Source of the DNA: Burkholderiales bacterium
GTDB taxonomy: Bacteria; Pseudomonadota; Gammaproteobacteria; Burkholderiales; Burkholderiaceae_C
Direction: 5' to 3'
Length of the DNA: 17,946 nt
Assembly: GCA_947453585.1 (NCBI GenBank)
Contig: CANGHQ010000005.1
Span: 1-17,946, forward strand
Part shown: in pieces, positions 13,693-17,946 of the stretch
Layout: the number at the start of each line of letters is the position of its first letter
How positions within the stretch are numbered: position 1 is the first letter of the stretch
Translations under genes and position numbers: made by a program
The notes under the pieces: generated by a model
Seen by the model: the letters and a program-made list of their open reading frames with translations, nothing else
The model's database searches: none
Told to the model about the DNA's origin: nothing

Positions 13693-14534
13693 ACGGCACC
13701 TCCGGCAGTGGCGCGCGGGCTGGCGCTGGTGGGGCGGCGCAGGGACGACACATCGTCCACCGAGCCCAGATAGGCCTCGATCACGCCGGGGTCGCTTTGC
13801 ACCTCGCGCGGCGTACCCATGGCGAGCACCTCGCCCTGGTTCATGGCCAGCACCCGGTCGGAGACTTTGGACACCAGGCCCATGTCGTGCTCCACCATCA
13901 GCACGCTGATGCCGAGCTCTTGCTGAATGTCCTGGATCCAGAAAGCCATGTCGTCGGTTTCTTCCACGTTCAGGCCCGAGGACGGTTCGTCCAAGAGCAG
14001 CAGTTTGGGCTCGGTGCACAGGGCGCGCGCCATCTCAACCACCTTGCGCACGCCGTAGGGCAGGCCGGCCACAAAGGTGTCGCGGTAGTGCTGCAAGTTC
14101 AGAAAATCAATCACCTCTTCGGCTTTTTCGCGCGACTGCAGTTCGGCCTCGCGCGCGGCGGGCGTAAAGAACAGGTCTTGCCAAAAACCGGTCTGGCGGT
14201 GCGTGTGGCGGCCAATCAAGAGGTTGTGCAAAACGGAGGCGTGCTCAAACAGCTCAATGTTCTGGAAGGTCCGCGCAATGCCGAGCGCGGCCACGTCTTG
14301 CGGCGCTTGGTCGGTGAGCTTGACCAGACCCTGGGGGCCTGCGTAGTCAATCTCGCCGGTGGTGGGCGTGTAGATGCGGCTGATCAGGTTGAACACCGTG
14401 GTCTTGCCCGCGCCGTTGGGGCCGATCAGGGTGAATACTTCGCCCTGTTTGACGTCGAATGACACGTTGTTGACGGCCAGCACGCCGCCAAAGCGAACGC
14501 TCAGGTTTTTGGCCGATAGAAGGGTGGCGGTCAT
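13689..14534 (-). CDS. livG: Branched-chain-type ABC transporter ATP-binding protein LivG
   Basis: The second ATPase subunit, 281 residues. Walker A GPNGAGKTT is at 38-46, ARTFQNIELF at 88-97 marks the Q-loop region typical of LivG, the signature is the degenerate PYGVRK (159-164), Walker B LLLLDEPSSGLN is at 178-189 and the switch is MVEHDM (213-218). The PYG form of the signature is common in LivG-like subunits, so it is not a defect. The last 20 or so residues (LRRPTSASPRATAGGAV) are a low-complexity extension beyond the family core. It overlaps livM and livF by four bases each, a tightly coupled operon arrangement. Confidence 0.94.
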   Translation of the reverse strand: MTATLLSAKNLSVRFGGVLAVNNVSFDVKQGEVFTLIGPNGAGKTTVFNLISRIYTPTTGEIDYAGPQGLVKLTDQAPQDVAALGIARTFQNIELFEHASVLHNLLIGRHTHRQTGFWQDLFFTPAAREAELQSREKAEEVIDFLNLQHYRDTFVAGLPYGVRKVVEMARALCTEPKLLLLDEPSSGLNVEETDDMAFWIQDIQQELGISVLMVEHDMGLVSKVSDRVLAMNQGEVLAMGTPREVQSDPGVIEAYLGSVDDVSSLRRPTSASPRATAGGAV

Positions 14535-15607
14535 TTCAGGCGGTCCGATTTTTGGAAGGATTTCTGCCGCTTGAACATGCCCTTGCGGTAGAACGGAAAC
14601 ATTTCAAAATAGGTGCGCACCTTGAGCCAGCGCCCGTACAAGCCCATGGGCTCAAACAGCACAAAGGCGATCAGCACCAGGCCGTAAACCAGCCCTTGCA
14701 AGCCCGGGGCCTGGCCAACCACGGCTGGCAGGTAGTCTTTGACCATGGCAATGAGCTGGGGCATGGTGATCAGGAAGATCGCGCCCAAAAACGCGCCATG
14801 TACCGAGCCCAGTCCGCCAATCACGATCATCAAGAGCAGGTCAATCGACTGCAAGATGTTGAACTGGTCGGGCGAGATGAACTGCAGCTTGTGCGCGTAC
14901 AAGGCGCCGGCAACGCCAGCCAGCGCGGCAGAGATGGCAAACGACAAGGTTTTGTAGCGCGCCAGGTGAATGCCCATGCTTTGCGCCGAAATCTCCGAGT
15001 CGCGGATCGCCACAAAGGCCCGGCCCGTGGGCGCGCGCAGCAGGTTCAAAATGCCCAGGGTGGCCACCACCGTAATCACCAGGCACAAAAAGTAAAACTG
15101 CACTTCGCTTTCCAGCACCCAGCCAAACAGATCGGGCTTTTTGATGTGGATGCCTGCATTGCCGCCCGTCACCGATTCCCAGCGTGCCAGAACCTCTTCC
15201 ACGATAAAGCCAAAGGACAAGGTCGCCATGCCCAGGTAAATACCCTTGACCCGCAGCGCAGGCAAGCCCACCACCCAGCCGACGGCCGCCGACAGCGCGC
15301 CGGCGCCGGCCAGGGCAACGGGGAAAGGCACGCCAGCATTGGTCAACACCGCTTGCGTGTAGGCGCCCACGCCCAAAAAGGCCGCGTGCCCCAGCGAAAA
15401 CAGCCCGGTAAACCCGGCCAGCAGCATGATGCCCAGCGCGGCGATGCTGTAAATCAGCACAAAAGTGAGTTGCGCGAGCCAGTATTCAGTGAACAGCCAG
15501 GGCGCTGCCAGCAGCAAGAGCATCAGCACGCTGTACCAGAAGCGGTGGCCGCCGTGTTTGGCAAGCTCGACGTCTTGCCGGTAATCGGTTTTGAATATGA
15601 AACGCAT
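14531..15607 (-). CDS. livM: Branched-chain-type ABC transporter permease LivM
   Basis: An integral inner-membrane permease subunit of 358 residues. After a polar start (MRFIFKTDYRQDVELAKHGG), several hydrophobic segments follow, beginning WYSVLMLLLLAAPWL. The conserved family stretches are AALGIMLLAGFTGLFSLGHAAFLGVGAYT and, near the cytoplasmic loop that contacts the ATPase, RAFVAIRDSEISAQSMGI (the EAA-like loop). GGLGSVHGAFLGAIFL is also typical. The C-terminal tail is polar and basic (about 330-358). I start at the ATG at 15607, one base after the livH stop; an upstream start at 15637 would overlap livH. It pairs with LivH to form the translocation path. Confidence 0.94.
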   Translation of the reverse strand: MRFIFKTDYRQDVELAKHGGHRFWYSVLMLLLLAAPWLFTEYWLAQLTFVLIYSIAALGIMLLAGFTGLFSLGHAAFLGVGAYTQAVLTNAGVPFPVALAGAGALSAAVGWVVGLPALRVKGIYLGMATLSFGFIVEEVLARWESVTGGNAGIHIKKPDLFGWVLESEVQFYFLCLVITVVATLGILNLLRAPTGRAFVAIRDSEISAQSMGIHLARYKTLSFAISAALAGVAGALYAHKLQFISPDQFNILQSIDLLLMIVIGGLGSVHGAFLGAIFLITMPQLIAMVKDYLPAVVGQAPGLQGLVYGLVLIAFVLFEPMGLYGRWLKVRTYFEMFPFYRKGMFKRQKSFQKSDRLK

Positions 15608-15608
15608 G

Positions 15609-16484
15609 TCAGACCTTTTTGCGCAGTTTTTCGCCAAACAGGCCGTTGGGTTTGACCATCAGCATCACCAGCACCACGATGTAGGCGGCGGTATCTTTAA
15701 AGCCGTCGGGCAAGTAAAAGCCAGAGAAAGACTCCACCAGCCCAATCACCACCCCGCCCACAATGGCGCCAGGCAGGCTGCCAAAGCCGCCCACCACGGC
15801 GGCTGGAAAAGCCTTCAGGCCAATAAAGCCCATATTGGCGTGGACAAAAGTAATGGGCGCCAGCAGCAAGCCCGCCAGGCAGGCTACGGCCGCGGCCAGG
15901 CCCCAGGCAATGCCATTGAGCCGCTTGACCGGAATGCCCATGTAATAGGCAGCCAGCTGGTTTTGCGAGGCCGCCTGCATGGCGATGCCCAGCTTGCTGT
16001 AGCGAAACAGCGCAAACAGCAGCACACACAGCACGCCGGTGGCGGCAATCACCACCATCTGCTCGACGTTGAGTACCAGCCCGGCCACGCGCCAGATTTC
16101 GTCTTTGTAGGGCACGGGCAGCGCCAGTGTGTCGGTGCCAATGCCCGGAATCATGGTGATCAGGCCGCGCGCCACATAGCCAATGCCGATGGTCAGCATG
16201 ACAATAGAAAAAGCGGGCTGGCCCAAAATCGGGCGGATGACGGCAAATTCAATCAGGGCGCCCAGGAGGGCCAAGCCCACCACCGCGCCCAACACCGACA
16301 GCCAGTAAGGCAGGCCCAGCATGGTCATGCCCACCAGGCCGGCAAATGCGCCCAGCATCATCAGCTCGCCTTGGGCGAAGCTCACGGTCTCGGTGGCTTT
16401 GTAGATGAGCACAAAGCCCATGGCGATCAGCCCGTAGATACAGCCTTGCGCCACGCCGCTGATCAGCAATTGAAAAAACTGCAC
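15609..16484 (-). CDS. livH: Branched-chain-type ABC transporter permease LivH
   Basis: The second permease subunit, 291 residues, almost wholly hydrophobic with about eight membrane segments. It has the typical N-terminus QFFQLLISGVAQGCIYGLIA, then GFVLIYKATETVSFAQGELMMLGAF, the coupling-loop block LGIAMQAASQNQLAAYYMGI, and GGFGSLPGAIVGGVVIGLVE near the C-terminus. The start is a GTG at 16484, not ATG; it is supported by the strong GGAGGT ribosome binding site at 16494-16489 and by the conserved family N-terminus beginning right there. It is the first gene of the liv transport set, and one base separates it from livM. Confidence 0.94.
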   Translation of the reverse strand: MQFFQLLISGVAQGCIYGLIAMGFVLIYKATETVSFAQGELMMLGAFAGLVGMTMLGLPYWLSVLGAVVGLALLGALIEFAVIRPILGQPAFSIVMLTIGIGYVARGLITMIPGIGTDTLALPVPYKDEIWRVAGLVLNVEQMVVIAATGVLCVLLFALFRYSKLGIAMQAASQNQLAAYYMGIPVKRLNGIAWGLAAAVACLAGLLLAPITFVHANMGFIGLKAFPAAVVGGFGSLPGAIVGGVVIGLVESFSGFYLPDGFKDTAAYIVVLVMLMVKPNGLFGEKLRKKV

Positions 16485-16511
16485 CCGTACCTCCCTGTGT
16501 TGTACGGCTCA

Positions 16512-16541
16512 GTTATAGCGGGATGGCGCGAAATCCTTGAT
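16512..16541 (-). promoter_or_regulatory. Weak candidate promoter for the liv operon
   Basis: On the minus strand TATAAC (16517-16512) resembles a -10 hexamer and lies about 28 bases before the livH GTG, leaving room for the strong ribosome binding site. The -35 region at 18-base spacing is only ATCAAG (16541-16536), a poor match, so an activator or another promoter may be needed. The 109-base gap between the thioesterase and livH holds no other structure that I recognise. Confidence 0.3.
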
Positions 16542-16593
16542 AGGGTTCTTACTGACTGGGAGACAATATTTCAGATTGGCAGGGTGCGCTGGC

Positions 16594-17016
16594 TCAGGTT
16601 TTGGGTATCTCGCGCGGGCGACCTTGGTCGTCAATGGCCACATAAGTAACAAGGGCTTCGGTCACCTTGATGTAGGTGCCCTGCGTGCGAAAGCGTTCGG
16701 CAAACACTTCCACTTTGACGGTAATTGAGGTGCGGCCAATGCGTGCCACCTTGGAAAAGAAGGACAAGATGTCGCCCACCCGCACCGGCTGCTTGAAGAT
16801 GAACTCGTTGACTGCCACCGTGGCCATGCGGCCCTGGGTATAGCGCGCGGGCAGCACCGAGCCGGCCAGGTCCACCTGGGCCATCACCCAGCCGCCAAAA
16901 ATATCGCCGTTGGCGTTGCAGTCGCCGGGCATGGGAATGACTTTGAGCACCAGCACCTGGTCGGTGGGCAGCTCTACCGTGGCGGCGGCGGTCGTGGGGT
17001 CGGGCAGTGTGGACAT
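16594..17016 (-). CDS. YciA-like acyl-CoA thioesterase (hotdog fold)
   Basis: A 140-residue single-hotdog protein that should hydrolyse acyl-CoA to free acid and CoA. The hallmark region MPGDCNANGDIFGGWVMAQV with the catalytic Asp49 in AQVDLAG (46-52) and the core VNEFIFKQPVRVGDILSFF match the YciA/COG1607 group. I start at ATG 17016 (MSTLPDPTT); an in-frame ATG at 17055 would add 13 residues and overlap the start of the divergent exporter gene. Neither start has a good ribosome binding site. It is upstream of livH on the same strand, so it could join the CoA metabolism of the cluster, but the 109-base gap and a possible livH promoter also allow it to be independent. Confidence 0.88.
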   Translation of the reverse strand: MSTLPDPTTAAATVELPTDQVLVLKVIPMPGDCNANGDIFGGWVMAQVDLAGSVLPARYTQGRMATVAVNEFIFKQPVRVGDILSFFSKVARIGRTSITVKVEVFAERFRTQGTYIKVTEALVTYVAIDDQGRPREIPKT

Positions 17017-17053
17017 GGGCACAATCGGAGTTTGATGTTTTGAATTGTCCCCC

Positions 17054-17843
17054 ATGCGCTCTTTTGGCCCTTCTGCCGACTCTCCCCGCCACGCACCACT
17101 GGCCTCCGGCGCGGTAGCTCCCGCGCCCAGCAGCCTCAAGGCCAGCGACTGGGGCACCTTGCAGCGCCTGTTTCCGTATCTCTGGGCCTACAAATGGCGG
17201 GTGATAGCGGCGCTCTCCTTGATGATTGGCGCCAAGGTGGCCAATGTGGGCGTGCCGCTCTTGCTCAAAACCCTGGTGGACACCATGAGCCCCAAGCCCG
17301 GCGAAATGGCTGCGGTGCTGGTGGTGCCCGTGGCCCTCTTGGTAGCGTATGCGGCGCTGCGGCTATCGACCTCGCTGTTTGCCGAGCTGCGCGACCTGGT
17401 GTTTGCCAAAGCCACCGAAGGCGCTGCGCGCAGCATCTCGCTGGGGGTGTTTCGCCATTTGCACGCCATGAGCCTGCGCTTTCACCTGGACCGCCAGACC
17501 GGCGGCATGACGCGCGACATCGAGCGCGGCACGCGCGCGGTGCATTCGCTGGTGTCGTATTCGCTTTACAGCATCATTCCTACGCTGATCGAGGTGGGGC
17601 TGGTGCTGACGCTGCTGGCGGTCAAGTTTGACGTCTGGTTTGCCGGCATTACGGTGATCGCCCTGGTGCTGTACATCAGCTTTACCATCACCATGACCGA
17701 GTGGCGCACCCAGTTTCGCAAGCGCATGAACGAGCTCGATTCCAAGGCCCACACCCGGGCCATTGATTCGCTGCTCAATTTTGAGACGGTCAAATACTTC
17801 AACAACGAAGAGTTTGAAGCCCTGCGCTACGACGACAACCTAG
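17054..17843 (+). pseudogene. Atm1/ABCB-type ABC exporter, interrupted by IS5-family insertion
   Basis: The first 263 residues of an ABC half-transporter of the Atm1/HMT1 type are intact: SDWGTLQRLFPYLWAYKWRV, ANVGVPLLLKTLVDTM, FAKATEGAARSISLGVFRHL, DRQTGGMTRDIERGT and SLLNFETVKYFNNEEFE. The last two blocks are highly characteristic of this group, exporters of glutathione-linked compounds or heavy metals in Proteobacteria and mitochondria. A whole protein would be about 600 residues. After DDNL the frame enters an insertion sequence at 17844, adds 14 unrelated residues and stops at 17887, so the ATPase domain is lost from this product. I prefer ATG 17054; a TTG at 17045 also fits. It diverges from the thioesterase gene. 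Confidence 0.9.
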
Positions 17844-17946
17844 GGAAGGTCTGCACAAGTCATCCCCACAGCCCTCTTGTGCGTTAAGTATCGATGAACC
17901 AAATAAGCCTCGCCACCACCGGATTTGAGCTGGCCACCAAAGTCAC
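17844..17946 (+). mobile_element. IS5-family insertion sequence, 5' end only
   Basis: The exporter frame is broken at 17843/17844, where GGAAGGTCTGCACAAGTC begins; this closely resembles the terminal repeat of IS5-type elements. The four bases just before it, CTAG at 17840-17843, fit the YTAR target that IS5-group elements duplicate. About 50 bases in, a transposase frame begins in the same direction. The rest of the element and the second target copy lie beyond the window. Confidence 0.85.
17894..17946 (+). CDS. IS5-family transposase, N-terminal fragment
   Basis: From the ATG at 17894 the frame reads MNQISLATTGFELATKVT-like sequence up to the right edge. This matches, from memory, the start of IS5-group DDE transposases, where FEL-x-TK-x-TRK leads into the conserved N-terminal domain. 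No catalytic residues are included because only 17 codons are present. No clear ribosome binding site precedes it, which is usual for this group. Confidence 0.75.
   Translation, partial: MNQISLATTGFELATKV

Noticed and set aside
12220..13773. 517-codon plus-strand frame opposite the acyl-CoA synthetase and livF
   Set aside because: It crosses two firmly identified minus-strand genes and the gap between them and shows no recognisable domain; a G+C-rich shadow frame.
13660..14560. Degenerate LivG signature motif (PYGVRK instead of LSGGQ) as a defect
   Set aside because: This form is common in LivG-type ATPases, and the Walker A, Walker B and switch motifs are intact.
15591..16649. 352-codon plus-strand frame opposite livH
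   Set aside because: Composition is rich in His/Gln/Ala as expected for the shadow of a hydrophobic, G+C-rich membrane-protein gene; no motif and no ribosome binding site.
1..17946. Composite transposon spanning the whole window
   Set aside because: The two IS ends are from different families and each interrupts a separate host gene; the content between them is core chromosomal genes.
1..17946. CRISPR array, tRNA, rRNA, toxin-antitoxin or phage-defence genes
   Set aside because: No regularly spaced direct repeats, no cloverleaf-like sequence in the short gaps, and every substantial coding stretch is accounted for by recognised housekeeping or transport families.

Overview
The window looks like chromosomal DNA of a betaproteobacterium, most likely Burkholderiales and close to Comamonadaceae. 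The signs are high G+C, dense coding, typical betaproteobacterial versions of FtsY, GreB, SpoT and a paired M16 peptidase, and a large branched-chain-type ABC cluster with an embedded acyl-CoA synthetase. This placement is inferred from protein style and gene order; no database search was possible. No tRNA, rRNA, CRISPR array, phage or plasmid replication gene was seen. No gap between genes is longer than about 130 bases.

Both ends are insertion sequences caught in the act of breaking a gene. At the left (1-148) is the 5' end of an IS3-family element, inserted after codon 41 of a gene that resembles an SMP-30/gluconolactonase-type protein (149-271). At the right (17844-17946) is the 5' end of an IS5-family element. 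It sits beside a CTAG target and cuts an Atm1-type ABC exporter after residue 263, before its ATPase domain.

Region 295-2618 (minus strand) holds ftsY (signal recognition particle receptor), overlapped by four bases by a YnjB-like Tat-exported binding protein, followed by the broken SMP-30-like gene. Diverging from ftsY, 2647-6047 (plus strand) carries two M16 peptidase genes, one with the zinc motif and one without, and greB. The bifunctional (p)ppGpp synthetase/hydrolase gene (spoT) lies on the minus strand at 6055-8283, tail to tail with greB. Its usual upstream partners rpoZ and gmk are not next to it.

Region 8415-17016 is a minus-strand cluster. In transcription order it holds a YciA-like acyl-CoA thioesterase, livH, livM, livG, livF, an AMP-forming acyl-CoA synthetase, and two tandem paralogous periplasmic binding proteins. 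The simplest reading is a high-affinity importer for a carboxylic acid or amino-acid-like substrate, coupled to its activation as a CoA thioester. The last binding protein has its own good sigma-70-type promoter. The cluster ends in an intrinsic terminator just before spoT.

I did not find a clearly new biological system. The most interesting points are the double IS gene disruption, the transporter plus CoA-ligase layout with two binding proteins, and the altered spoT neighbourhood.
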